In this document: positions 6,766 to 15,626 of the stretch, in pieces | Position numbering within the stretch: position 1 is the first letter of the stretch | Layout: each line of letters starts with the position of its first letter | Source of the DNA: an uncultured Mycoplasmatota bacterium | GTDB taxonomy: Bacteria; Bacillota_I; Bacilli_A; RF39; UBA660 | Length of the DNA stretch: 33,509 bases | NCBI GenBank assembly: GCA_900557185.1 | Contig: USRP01000007.1 | Coordinates: forward strand, 1-33,509 | Direction: 5' to 3' | Position numbers and translations under genes: made by a program | Notes under the pieces: model-generated | What the model was told of the DNA's origin: nothing | What the model saw: the letters and a program-made list of their open reading frames with translations, nothing else | Databases searched by the model: none

Positions 6766-6920
6766 ATTGATTGGTACTTATGAAACTTTCGAAGCCATAA
6801 GTCGTCAAATCTCTATGATAATTCATAGAGATTTTTTATGTATTTGATATCACATTGATATAAAAACATTTAAAAGTACGATAGACAAAGAAAGAGTTTT
6901 AAATTCTTTCTTTTTTTTGA
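6766..6920 (+). repeat. Structured dispersed repeat, copy 2, with an internal strong terminator
   Basis: This is the second copy of the element at 4523-4650. The hairpin ACTTAT/ATAAGT (6776-6781 with 6797-6802) surrounds the same GAAACTTTCGAAGCC loop. Copy 2 has an inserted intrinsic terminator: a perfect 12-bp stem (6807-6818 with 6823-6834) followed by T6. The right block repeats TTGATATCACATT through GATAGACAAAG and ends in a second terminator-like hairpin (6887-6895 with 6905-6913, then T-run) only about 25 bases before copA. With the promoter at 6733-6761 the left part would give a ~70-nt RNA. Confidence 0.6.
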
Positions 6921-6942
6921 TATACTAATACTAGGTGAGATT

Positions 6943-9135
6943 ATGAAACAAGTGATTTTGAAAATCGGGGGAATGAGTTGTAGTGCTTGTTCTAATGGTT
7001 TAGAAAAATATTTAAATAAACAAGATAAAATAGAGAGTGCGACTGTGAATTTAGTACTCGCCCAAGCTAAGATTGTATACGATGATACACTATCCATTTC
7101 TGATATCGAACAGATGATAAAAGACTCTGGATTTGAAAGCTTAGGAGTTTATGATCCAAAAAAAGAAGAAAAGGAACAGGGGATTCCGAAATCATTTTAT
7201 ATCTTCTTAATTCTAGCACTCATTCTTTTATATATTTCTATGGCCCATATGATTGGACTTCCAACCCTAACATATTTGAATATGAATTCCTATCCTAAAA
7301 CATATGGAATGACTTTATTGATACTTACTATTCCATTTCTATTTTATGGAAGAGATCTATTCAAAAGTGGTATCAAAAATCTCATCCATAAAACACCAAA
7401 TATGGATACCCTTGTAACCATCGGTGTCTTTAGTAGTTTTCTATATAGCTGTTACAGCTTATTACAAGTGTTTTTAGGGAATACGAGTGCGGTTCATCAT
7501 CTTTATTTTGAATCATCTGCCATCGTCATCTTCTTTGTCAAAATGGGACGTTTATTAGATGAGAGAAGTAAAGCAAAAACCAAAGAAGCCATTCAGGAAT
7601 TAGTCCAAATTACACCTGAGAGTGCACTACTCTTAACGGAACATGGAGAAAGAGAAGTAACGATTGATGAAGTAAAAGTAGGCGATATCTTAATCGTGAA
7701 ACCGGGAATGAAACTGGCGGTAGATGGAATTGTCACAAGTGGTAAGTCGCATGTTGATGAGTCCTTTGTGACAGGAGAATCTAAACCAGTTACAAAAGAA
7801 AAAGGAAGTTCTGTTGTGGCTGGAAGTATGAACTATGATGGATACTTAGAATATGAAGCAAAGCGCATTGGCAAAGATTCGACGATATCAGAAATTGTTA
7901 ACTTAGTCATGGAAGCAACGAATACCAAAGCCCCAATTGCTCGCATTGCCGATACCATCAGTGGTTATTTTGTACCAGCAATGATGGGAATTGCGATTCT
8001 AACACTACTAAGTTATTTATTACTTGGTTTTCCAATGTCAGAAGCAGTGATATCTTTTGTAACCGTTTTAGTCGTTGCTTGTCCATGTGCCTTAGGACTT
8101 GCAACTCCACTAGCAATTGTTGTTAGTATGGGGACGAGTGCCAAACAAGGTATTTTAATTAAGACTAGTGAAACATTAGAAAATGTACATAAAGTAGATA
8201 AGATTGTCTTTGATAAAACAGGAACATTAACCTATGGAAACTTACGTATTTCTCATATGGTTACGGATATGGATGAACAAGAATTGCTTTCCATGGTGGG
8301 AAGCTTAGAAGAAAAATCCACTCATCCGATTCGTAATGCCTTTCTTTTAGAGCTAGAACAGAAAAAGTTAAAGAAAAAAGTAGTAGAAAGCTTTCAAAAT
8401 ATCGCGGGAATTGGATTATCTGGTGTCATCGATGGCAAGGAAATTTATGTTGGAAATCAAAAACTATTTTCTAAATTAAAAATAGAAGAAAAATACAAAC
8501 AAGAAAAAGAAGCATGGACGAAGGAAGGAAATAGTTTAGTATATATATTTATCAATCATGAAGTCGTAGCTTTATTTGGTGTATCAGATATTGTACGTGA
8601 GGATGCGAAAGATACCATTCAGACACTACAGAAATATGGGAAAGAAATTGTCATGTTAACAGGAGATGATAAAGTGACTGCTTCTGTGATTGCCAAGGAA
8701 CTTAGAATTACGCATGTGATTGCTGGTGTCATGCCAAAAGAGAAAACAGAAATGATTCGCACTTGGAAAGAAAAGAACGAAAAAGTGATGATGGTAGGAG
8801 ACGGCATTAACGATGCACCATCTTTAAGTGAAGCAACGATTGGTGTTAGTATTCATAGCGGTACAGATATTGCCATGAATTCTGCCGATGTCATTTTAAT
8901 GAAAGATGATCTACAAGGACTTGTAACACTCTTAAAAATCAGTAAAAACACATATCGTAATATCAAACAAAATTTATTTTGGGCATTTTTCTATAACAGT
9001 CTTATGATTCCAATTGCCATTGGTTTTCTAAAACCACTCGGTATTACCATGAATCCTATGTTAGCAGGAATTGCCATGACATTTAGTAGTTTGACTGTGA
9101 TTTTAAATGCACTTCGTTTAAAACATATCGCATAG
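6943..9135 (+). CDS. copA: Copper-exporting P1B-type ATPase
   Basis: A 730-residue P-type ATPase with one N-terminal HMA domain (GGMSCSACSN, Cys13 and Cys16), the actuator TGES loop, the membrane metal site CPC (380-382), the phosphorylation site DKTGT (Asp424), the HP motif in STHPIRNA, and GDGINDAP. The last membrane helices carry YNSLMIP and MTFSS, the signatures of Cu(I) pumps (subgroup 1B-1). It exports Cu(I) across the cytoplasmic membrane. GGTGAG precedes the ATG. A possible -10 TATACT is at 6921-6926, right after a terminator-like hairpin. I see no CopY-type operator (TACAnnTGTA) nearby. It is followed after 14 bases by gpmA, so the two are probably cotranscribed. Confidence 0.95.
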   Translation: MKQVILKIGGMSCSACSNGLEKYLNKQDKIESATVNLVLAQAKIVYDDTLSISDIEQMIKDSGFESLGVYDPKKEEKEQGIPKSFYIFLILALILLYISMAHMIGLPTLTYLNMNSYPKTYGMTLLILTIPFLFYGRDLFKSGIKNLIHKTPNMDTLVTIGVFSSFLYSCYSLLQVFLGNTSAVHHLYFESSAIVIFFVKMGRLLDERSKAKTKEAIQELVQITPESALLLTEHGEREVTIDEVKVGDILIVKPGMKLAVDGIVTSGKSHVDESFVTGESKPVTKEKGSSVVAGSMNYDGYLEYEAKRIGKDSTISEIVNLVMEATNTKAPIARIADTISGYFVPAMMGIAILTLLSYLLLGFPMSEAVISFVTVLVVACPCALGLATPLAIVVSMGTSAKQGILIKTSETLENVHKVDKIVFDKTGTLTYGNLRISHMVTDMDEQELLSMVGSLEEKSTHPIRNAFLLELEQKKLKKKVVESFQNIAGIGLSGVIDGKEIYVGNQKLFSKLKIEEKYKQEKEAWTKEGNSLVYIFINHEVVALFGVSDIVREDAKDTIQTLQKYGKEIVMLTGDDKVTASVIAKELRITHVIAGVMPKEKTEMIRTWKEKNEKVMMVGDGINDAPSLSEATIGVSIHSGTDIAMNSADVILMKDDLQGLVTLLKISKNTYRNIKQNLFWAFFYNSLMIPIAIGFLKPLGITMNPMLAGIAMTFSSLTVILNALRLKHIA

Positions 9136-9149
9136 AAAGAGGGAATAAA

Positions 9150-9839
9150 ATGATAAAATTAGTATTAGTAAGACATGGACAAAGTATTTGGAATTTAGAA
9201 AATCGCTTTACTGGATGGACAGATGTTCCATTATCAGATCAAGGTGTAAAAGAAGCACAAGAAGCAGGAATGGTGTTAAAAGAAAAAGGATTTACATTTG
9301 ATTTAGCGTTCACTTCTGTTTTAAAAAGAGCCGAAGATACTTTAGATTATATTTTAAAAGAAATGGATTTAAGTGATATTGAAATTCGTCATAGTTGGCG
9401 ATTAAATGAAAGACACTATGGTGCTTTACAAGGACTCAATAAAGATGATACAAAAAAGAAATATGGCGAAGAACAAGTAAAGTTATGGAGACGTAGTGCA
9501 GATGTAAGACCACCTGCTTTAACAAAAGAAGATGAACGTTATCCAGGACATGATCCAAAATATAAAGATTTAACAGAAGAAGAATTACCGACAACTGAAA
9601 ATTTAATCGATACCATTCATCGTGTTATTACTTATTGGAATACAGATATCAAACAAGAATTGGAACAAGGAAAACAAGTTATCATTGTCGCTCATGGTAA
9701 TAGTTTAAGAGGACTCATGAAGTATTTAGATAACATGAGTGATGAAGAAGTGATGAATTTAGAAATTGAAACAGGAAATCCTATTTGTTATGAATTAAAT
9801 GATGATTTAACACCAATTCGTCATTACTATTTAAAATAA
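9150..9839 (+). CDS. gpmA: 2,3-bisphosphoglycerate-dependent phosphoglycerate mutase
   Basis: A 229-residue protein of the usual GpmA length. It begins with LVLVRHGQSIWN, where His9 is the phosphoryl-accepting residue of the RHG motif, then FTGWTDVPLS, LNERHYGALQG and the second catalytic His in IIVAHGNSLRG. It interconverts 3- and 2-phosphoglycerate in glycolysis and gluconeogenesis. AGAGGGA precedes the start. The gene follows copA closely and ends at a strong terminator. Confidence 0.97.
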   Translation: MIKLVLVRHGQSIWNLENRFTGWTDVPLSDQGVKEAQEAGMVLKEKGFTFDLAFTSVLKRAEDTLDYILKEMDLSDIEIRHSWRLNERHYGALQGLNKDDTKKKYGEEQVKLWRRSADVRPPALTKEDERYPGHDPKYKDLTEEELPTTENLIDTIHRVITYWNTDIKQELEQGKQVIIVAHGNSLRGLMKYLDNMSDEEVMNLEIETGNPICYELNDDLTPIRHYYLK

Positions 9840-9840
9840 G

Positions 9841-9864
9841 ACACTTTATATAAAGTGTTTTTTT
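9841..9864 (+). terminator. Intrinsic terminator after gpmA
   Basis: ACACTTTA (9841-9848) pairs perfectly with TAAAGTGT (9851-9858), followed by a run of T. Confidence 0.85.
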
Positions 9865-9871
9865 GTAATTA

Positions 9872-9880
9872 TGTTATAAT
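9872..9880 (+). promoter_or_regulatory. Extended -10 promoter of the STAND NTPase gene
   Basis: TGT-TATAAT at 9872-9880 lies just past the gpmA terminator. GTGAGG at 9889-9894 is the ribosome-binding site of ATG 9902. The NTPase therefore has its own transcription unit. Confidence 0.6.
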
Positions 9881-9901
9881 AAAGAAAAGTGAGGAATCAA
9901 G

Positions 9902-12900
9902 ATGGCTAAAAAAATTATGAGAAAAGAAGAGATAGTACGTGCTACTCGTAAATTTACAGATCGTGAACAACCTAGAAAAGTATTTTTTGATAAATATGAC
10001 GCATTAAAACAACAATTACCAGATGTTGATGATATCTATGTAATTACTTATTATGGTGTTGGGGGAATTGGGAAAAGTACACTTTTAAGAAAATTACAGG
10101 AAGAATTAAAAGAAAAAGAGAAAAACCCATATTATTTGCACTATGACTTTGAAACAAGTCAAGATATGAAAACATCCTTGCAATTTATGAAAACAAAATT
10201 GGAAAAAGATTATAAGTTTTCATTTCCATTATTTGATCTTGCACTTTACGCTTATTCTAATAAAATAGGGGATACAGTAGAAAAAAAAGAAGTACAGTCT
10301 TATGTAGAACAGAGTAGAACGCTTAGCTTTATCATGGATAGTATTGAAGATATTCCTTTGATTGGAATGGCTTCTAAACTTGTGAAACTAGCAGATAGTG
10401 GGATTGCGGTATTAAAAAATTTAACTAGTAACTATAAAAAAGAACTTTCCCAAATTGAACAAGATAGTGCCGAAGATATTTATCAGGATTTACCATATTA
10501 TTTCTCTTTAGACTTAGAAGAAAATGTGAAGAAACTAAATCAACCACTTGTCATCTTTTTAGATACTTATGAGAAACTGGTCAATGAAGTACAGGATACT
10601 GGATATAGTATTTCTAAAGATTTATGGTTGCGTGGAGATCGTGGCCCAATTTTAAATGTCCCGGGAATTCTTTGGGTCATTGCTGGACGTGAAAAAATTA
10701 AATGGGGAGAAAGCGATACAGATTGGGAAGATACATTGGATCAACATATCTTAGGAGATTTATCGTGGAAAGATGCCAGTTCTTTTTTAAGCGAAGCAGG
10801 CATATCTGATGAAACACTCCGTAAAGAAATTTATGAATTAACACATGGAACACCTATTTACTTAGATATCTGTGTTAGTACCTATGAGATTTTAAGTAGT
10901 CAAGGTCGTTCTATTACGATAGATGAATTCGGCAAGAATCCAGATGCTTTAATTGAACGATATATTCGTTATATGGATCATCAAAGTAGTGAAATGGTAT
11001 ATTTACTCAGTCAAATTCCTTTATGGAATGATGACATGATTCACGAAGTAGGTCCTAAAATACTACCTGACTTTTCTTATGTTTTATATGAGAAAATAAA
11101 AAAGCTATCTTTTGTTTGTAACTTAGAAACATGGTCTTATATTCATAAAACCGTCAATGATGTTTTTAACGCGAACTGCCCTGAAGTCATAAGAAAAAAG
11201 AGTATAGATGTTTTATATCATTATTACTATGATTTCTTAGTAAATCATTCGACAGTACATCCTAATTACTCTTATTACCTTGATGGTTTTTTACAAGTTA
11301 GTCTCGATTATATTACGATGGACAATGCCGAGGAAGTATTAAACCATTGGAAAAAAATTCACGATATCTTAGACCATGCTTGTCTTTATGAAAAAGATTA
11401 CACCTTAATTCAGACGATTTATGATCAGTGGGCAGAATCTTTTGGTAATGTTGAAAATGGTTATCTTCTTAAATTTATGCATGCACATATTTTAAGAGAT
11501 CGTAATCAAGAATTAGAACAATTAGAAGAAGTATGGGAAATGATCAAAGATAAAGAAATGAGTGATATAATATTAGATGTGATTCAATCACTTCGTGATC
11601 TTTATCAACAAGTTCATGTCAACCCTATGATAGCACGAGAAATTATCGATCGTTTAGAAACATCTACGCTCGATTCGGAAACGAAATATTATTGGCTAGG
11701 TTTTTACTATTATTTGATTCATGATTTAGATCGTTGTAGTGAATGTTTTCAAATTATTTTATATGATAAAGATATTACGATTATAAAGAAACTACAAATA
11801 CTTGGTTCCATCTCGATGATGATTCCATTATCGGAATTACGCGGTATACAGGGAAAAATATTGGAATTCGCAATTACTTATTCTGAAAAAATTCAAAGTC
11901 AGAGAACAAAGTTATCTTTGCCAACAAGATTTCAATTTGATTTAAATATGGCAAGTTTGTTTTGCCATAATTCTTCTACCATCCATCTAGCACTTGATTA
12001 TATCAATGATGCGGAAAAAATATATGAAGAAATATCGGATAGTAGTTTATATCATATTACAATGATTATATTAAAAATTGATATTTTAAAAGAAATAGAA
12101 CCGGAAAAAGTAAAAGCATATGCAGAAGAAAAACTACAGGCAATTATCAAAGAAGGAATGCCAGAACAATTAGATGACCAACTATTTGTATTAAAACTTT
12201 ATCATGCGAGTGAAATGACGAAAGAAGAAATTTCTTACGTAGAAGAACTGGCCAAAAAATATCAACATGATTTGGCAAGTTTTTATCAGATTGTAAAAAT
12301 TGCGACAGATGATGAACTCTTTGATATTTCGAATCCTCTGACAACAGAATTATTGGAGAAGGTAAAAAAAGAGGGAAAAGATGGTTTTAAAATATATGAA
12401 GATATCGTCTTAAATCTTGTTCCAATTGCTTATCAAGAAACATATAGAGATGAAATCATTGATACCTTTTATCAAACTTATAAAAAGGAATATTTCAATC
12501 ATCCTGATATACTTGCTCCTGTTCTTTATCGTTTGATGGATATTTACGCACAAGAACCCCTAAAAAAAGAGATTTATATGAAGGAATTAATTCAACTTTA
12601 CCATAGGAATCATCGACCAATGGAATGTGCAGAGGCTAGTATCTTATATGCGAAGTTTATAGGGGGTGCGGATTTAGAAAAAGCAATAGAACTTACCACT
12701 GCTTCTATAGAAATATATGATACAGTCGATGGATACGATAGACAAAAACAAGAAGCGATGGTGTTACTAGGTGAACTTTATTTGAAAAAGGGGGAAGTAG
12801 AGAAAGCGATTCATGTATTAGATAAAGTAATTGCTCATTCTGTTGATCCAGAATTTGGCGTTCAAGCTTTTAGATTAAAAGCAAAGTACACAAAACCATC

Positions 12901-13651
12901 AGCAGAAACGATTCAATTGTTGCAAACGATGTATGAACAACATCAAAAGGCTTTTGGTAAGGGGAATGAGGAATCTTTAGAAGATCTCTATTTATTAGCA
13001 AAACATACTTATTTATTAGATCAAAAAGATAAAGCGATGAATTTGTTTCAAGATTTATTAGAAGATGCTTCTTATATCGATGGAAAAGCAAGTGAAAAAT
13101 ATTTGACATATTTTATTAAACTTGTCGATTTTCTCTCTGAACAAAAAGATTATAAAAGACAATGTCCACTTAGTAAAGAATTGTGCTTTATTTTATTAGA
13201 ACATGTACCAAATTCGGTTACAACCATCATAGATCAATTAACACAATATGGAGAAGCACTTGCTCATTTAAATGAAAAAGAAAAAGCTTATCATATTATA
13301 GATATATTAAAACAGTATTTATCGGTACAGCCATCTAAGACAGAAGCAATTATTCTAGGAATGATTTCCATTGCGGATGGAATGGAAGATTATGCAAACT
13401 GTCTTGATTATAGTAAAGAGTTATGTAATTACTATCGTGATAGTAAAGCACCAGAATCGGATTTTTATGAGGGATTAGATAGAGCTTCTATCTTTCAACA
13501 TTTATTAGGAAAATATGATTCTCATCTTTATGACATCGATAAAATCTTGTATGAATATTATGTAAAACAAATGGATTTTGAATCGGCAGAAAATGTTATG
13601 ATCCGTTTAGAACGCGATAAAAAATATTTAAAGGAAGAAAACAAAGGATAG
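9902..13651 (+). CDS. STAND-type NTPase with long TPR-like helical region
   Basis: A 1249-residue protein. Residues ~20-50 contain FTDRE and a short helix, as often found before STAND modules. Walker A is GVGGIGKST (52-60), Walker B LVIFLDTYE (216-224), a sensor strand ILWVIAGRE follows at 256-264, and a GTPIYLD segment corresponds to the GxP motif of the winged-helix part. From about residue 380 to the end there are only helical hairpins spaced like TPR or similar repeats (for example YLKKGEVEKAIHVLDKVI). STAND proteins are ligand-triggered oligomerising switches used in regulation and antiviral defence. No catalytic effector domain, DNA-binding domain or membrane segment is visible, so a partner protein or effector is missing or unrecognised. 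It is transcribed alone, between gpmA and dacA. Confidence 0.8.
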   Translation: MAKKIMRKEEIVRATRKFTDREQPRKVFFDKYDALKQQLPDVDDIYVITYYGVGGIGKSTLLRKLQEELKEKEKNPYYLHYDFETSQDMKTSLQFMKTKLEKDYKFSFPLFDLALYAYSNKIGDTVEKKEVQSYVEQSRTLSFIMDSIEDIPLIGMASKLVKLADSGIAVLKNLTSNYKKELSQIEQDSAEDIYQDLPYYFSLDLEENVKKLNQPLVIFLDTYEKLVNEVQDTGYSISKDLWLRGDRGPILNVPGILWVIAGREKIKWGESDTDWEDTLDQHILGDLSWKDASSFLSEAGISDETLRKEIYELTHGTPIYLDICVSTYEILSSQGRSITIDEFGKNPDALIERYIRYMDHQSSEMVYLLSQIPLWNDDMIHEVGPKILPDFSYVLYEKIKKLSFVCNLETWSYIHKTVNDVFNANCPEVIRKKSIDVLYHYYYDFLVNHSTVHPNYSYYLDGFLQVSLDYITMDNAEEVLNHWKKIHDILDHACLYEKDYTLIQTIYDQWAESFGNVENGYLLKFMHAHILRDRNQELEQLEEVWEMIKDKEMSDIILDVIQSLRDLYQQVHVNPMIAREIIDRLETSTLDSETKYYWLGFYYYLIHDLDRCSECFQIILYDKDITIIKKLQILGSISMMIPLSELRGIQGKILEFAITYSEKIQSQRTKLSLPTRFQFDLNMASLFCHNSSTIHLALDYINDAEKIYEEISDSSLYHITMIILKIDILKEIEPEKVKAYAEEKLQAIIKEGMPEQLDDQLFVLKLYHASEMTKEEISYVEELAKKYQHDLASFYQIVKIATDDELFDISNPLTTELLEKVKKEGKDGFKIYEDIVLNLVPIAYQETYRDEIIDTFYQTYKKEYFNHPDILAPVLYRLMDIYAQEPLKKEIYMKELIQLYHRNHRPMECAEASILYAKFIGGADLEKAIELTTASIEIYDTVDGYDRQKQEAMVLLGELYLKKGEVEKAIHVLDKVIAHSVDPEFGVQAFRLKAKYTKPSAETIQLLQTMYEQHQKAFGKGNEESLEDLYLLAKHTYLLDQKDKAMNLFQDLLEDASYIDGKASEKYLTYFIKLVDFLSEQKDYKRQCPLSKELCFILLEHVPNSVTTIIDQLTQYGEALAHLNEKEKAYHIIDILKQYLSVQPSKTEAIILGMISIADGMEDYANCLDYSKELCNYYRDSKAPESDFYEGLDRASIFQHLLGKYDSHLYDIDKILYEYYVKQMDFESAENVMIRLERDKKYLKEENKG

Positions 13652-13668
13652 TCTTTTCTATCCTTTTT
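13643..13668 (+). terminator. Intrinsic terminator overlapping the STAND stop codon
   Basis: AAAGGATAG (13643-13651) pairs with CTATCCTTT (13658-13666), then Ts. The stop codon TAG is part of the stem. Confidence 0.85.
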
Positions 13669-13671
13669 CCG

Positions 13672-13700
13672 TTGTAAAAACCATTGTTTTTTGATATGAT
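13672..13700 (+). promoter_or_regulatory. Promoter of the D,D-carboxypeptidase gene
   Basis: TTGTAA (13672-13677), a 17-base spacer and TATGAT (13695-13700) fit a sigma-A promoter, 24 bases before ATG 13724. Confidence 0.6.
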
Positions 13701-13723
13701 AAAAAGGTAGAAAGTAGGAACTT

Positions 13724-14956
13724 ATGAGAAAGTATATATGGATCTTTTTTACAATTTTCTGTTTTTTTCCGGCTATGGTAATTGCTAGTGAAATACCTGA
13801 AGTTTCATCGGAAGCAGTTATTCTTTATCAGTTAAATGAAGATAAAGTCATCTATGAGAAAAATAGTGAAGAACAATTAGCACCAGCTAGTCTTACGAAA
13901 GTTATGACAACGTATGTCGCTTTAGAAAAAATCACGGATTTAGATCAAACAGTGACTCTAACAGATGAGATGTTTCAAGGACTTGCTGAGTCAAATGCTT
14001 CGGTTGCTGGTTTTTATGTTGGAGAGACTGTGACATATCGTGATTTACTATATGGCTCTTTATTTCCTTCAGGAGGAGATGCAACCCAAGCCTTAGCCAT
14101 TCTTCTATACGGTAATCAAGAAAACTTTGTTGCTAGGATGAATGAAAAAGCGGAAGAACTTGGTATGAAACAAACTCATTTTGAAAATGCGACAGGACTA
14201 CCAGATGAGAATCATTATTCCACAGCTTCTGATATGGCATTACTTTTAAAGGAAGCACTTAAAAATAAAACGTTTTATGAATTATTTACAACGGATGAAT
14301 ATACAACAAGCAATGGCAAACATACTTGGATTCCATCTTTTTTAAAAACGGCAAACACGTATGGTGTTTCTGTTGATCCCATTTTAGGGGGAAAAACAGG
14401 ATTTACCAATGATGCTGGATACTGTTTAGCAAGTATCGCAACTTATGATGATGTCAATTACTTATTAGTTACATTACATGCTCCCACCGATGGTAGTAGA
14501 GCAGGGGCAGTTATCAATAGTATGCGTATTTATAATTACTTTGGTACCAATTACGGATATCAAACCGTTGTTCAAAAAGATACACCTGTCTATACCGTAA
14601 AGACAAAGAAATATGCCGATAAAGATCAAGTTGCAGTGATACCACATGAAGCTATCTCATATTATTTACCAAATGATTTTCAAAAAGACCAATTAAAAAT
14701 CTCTTATCAAGGTATAGAAGAAGCAACTTATGGAACTAAAAAAGGTAGTAAAGCAGGTACGGTTACATATTCTTATCAAGGTGAAACATTAGGTACAGTA
14801 CCGGTTTATTTTTCACAAGATATTTCTTTTGATGGTATCGCTTTTCTTACAATGAACTGGTATTGGATGGTTGGCGGATGTATTTTACTTGTTGTTATTT
14901 TGAAAATCACAAGAAAAAAACGCCGTAAAAAAAGACGTAAGAAACAGCGCAAATAA
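13724..14956 (+). CDS. dacA: D-alanyl-D-alanine carboxypeptidase (S11 family, PBP5-like)
   Basis: A 410-residue protein with an N-terminal signal peptide (hydrophobic 5-21, cleavage near VIASE). Its catalytic motifs are SLTK (Ser56, Lys59) and KTG (224-226); the second motif reads SGG (116-118) instead of the usual SGN. A C-terminal beta domain is followed by a membrane helix near residues 375-395 and a very basic tail (RKKRRKKRRKKQRK), so the protein is anchored by a true membrane segment rather than an amphipathic helix. It trims the terminal D-Ala of peptidoglycan stem peptides outside the membrane. It is preceded by its own promoter. The Asn to Gly change in the second motif is noteworthy but may be normal for this clade. 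Confidence 0.93.
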   Translation: MRKYIWIFFTIFCFFPAMVIASEIPEVSSEAVILYQLNEDKVIYEKNSEEQLAPASLTKVMTTYVALEKITDLDQTVTLTDEMFQGLAESNASVAGFYVGETVTYRDLLYGSLFPSGGDATQALAILLYGNQENFVARMNEKAEELGMKQTHFENATGLPDENHYSTASDMALLLKEALKNKTFYELFTTDEYTTSNGKHTWIPSFLKTANTYGVSVDPILGGKTGFTNDAGYCLASIATYDDVNYLLVTLHAPTDGSRAGAVINSMRIYNYFGTNYGYQTVVQKDTPVYTVKTKKYADKDQVAVIPHEAISYYLPNDFQKDQLKISYQGIEEATYGTKKGSKAGTVTYSYQGETLGTVPVYFSQDISFDGIAFLTMNWYWMVGGCILLVVILKITRKKRRKKRRKKQRK

Positions 14957-14985
14957 TTGTTTGGATATAGAATTTGTGTTATACT
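14957..14985 (+). promoter_or_regulatory. Promoter of the six-gene operon 15010-19750
   Basis: TTGTTT (14957-14962), a 17-base spacer and TATACT (14980-14985) place transcription start near 14992. This promoter excludes the upstream TTG start at 14974 and supports ATG 15010, which has an AGAAGGG ribosome-binding site. Confidence 0.6.
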
Positions 14986-15009
14986 AACATGGAAAAAGAA
15001 GGGATTATT

Positions 15010-15612
15010 ATGAAATATTTGAATCGAATTTTAATTTTTTTATTCGTTGTCATAGATGCTTGGTATGTCTATGATCGATTAAGTCGTGGTGTTTATAATC
15101 GTTTAGAGATTGCTGCAGCTGTGATTCCAGTTTTACTAGGACCATGGTTGATTAAAAAAATCTTACATTATGAAATGTCAGAACCATTAAAATTTGTCTA
15201 TTATTTATTTACATTTGCTTGTGTGATTTTAGGAAGTGTTTTAAACTTATATAACATTCCAGAAACGATGTGGTTTGATAAAGTAACTCATTTTATCTCA
15301 GGCTTTTTAACTTCTATCGTCGCTTTAATGTTGATTAAATATGGTAGGGTAACAGTAAAGAGCAAATGGTTTGTTCCAATCTTTATTATTATATTTAGTA
15401 TTGGAATTGCTGGATGTTGGGAATTTTTAGAGTATTTTATGGACATGATAACAGGAGGAGATACACAACATGTCTTAACAACTGGTGTCGATGATTCCAT
15501 GGGTGATATGTTAGTGGCAGCACTTGCCAGTATCATGTTTGCGATATATTATTACTATCAAGTATATTTCGCAAAAAAGAATCACATGGAAACATTAGTA
15601 GAACATTTATAG
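15010..15612 (+). CDS. YjdF/DUF2238-like multi-pass membrane protein
   Basis: A 200-residue protein with about six membrane segments. The conserved features of the YjdF (DUF2238) family are present: WFDKVTHFISGF in the middle, GCWEFLEYFMD, and a DDSMGDMLVAALAS segment before the last helix. The acidic and His residues in membrane-adjacent positions suggest ion or small-molecule transport, but the family's role is not established. ATG 15010 has AGAAGGG upstream. It is the first gene of a tightly packed operon. Confidence 0.75.
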   Translation: MKYLNRILIFLFVVIDAWYVYDRLSRGVYNRLEIAAAVIPVLLGPWLIKKILHYEMSEPLKFVYYLFTFACVILGSVLNLYNIPETMWFDKVTHFISGFLTSIVALMLIKYGRVTVKSKWFVPIFIIIFSIGIAGCWEFLEYFMDMITGGDTQHVLTTGVDDSMGDMLVAALASIMFAIYYYYQVYFAKKNHMETLVEHL

Positions 15613-15626
15613 AAAAGAGGCAGTAT

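Noticed and set aside
6766..6920. Known riboswitch or T-box before copA
   Set aside because: No T-box (GGTGG/ACCGCG) sequence and no match to a riboswitch core that I recognise; the element also occurs away from copA.
12147..13109. Minus-strand frames of 65-80 codons inside the STAND gene
   Set aside because: They have no RBS or recognisable motif and overlap a long, clearly coding frame.
14974..15009. Upstream TTG/ATG starts of the YjdF-like gene
   Set aside because: TTG 14974 overlaps the -10 region and ATG 14989 precedes the predicted transcription start; ATG 15010 has the RBS.
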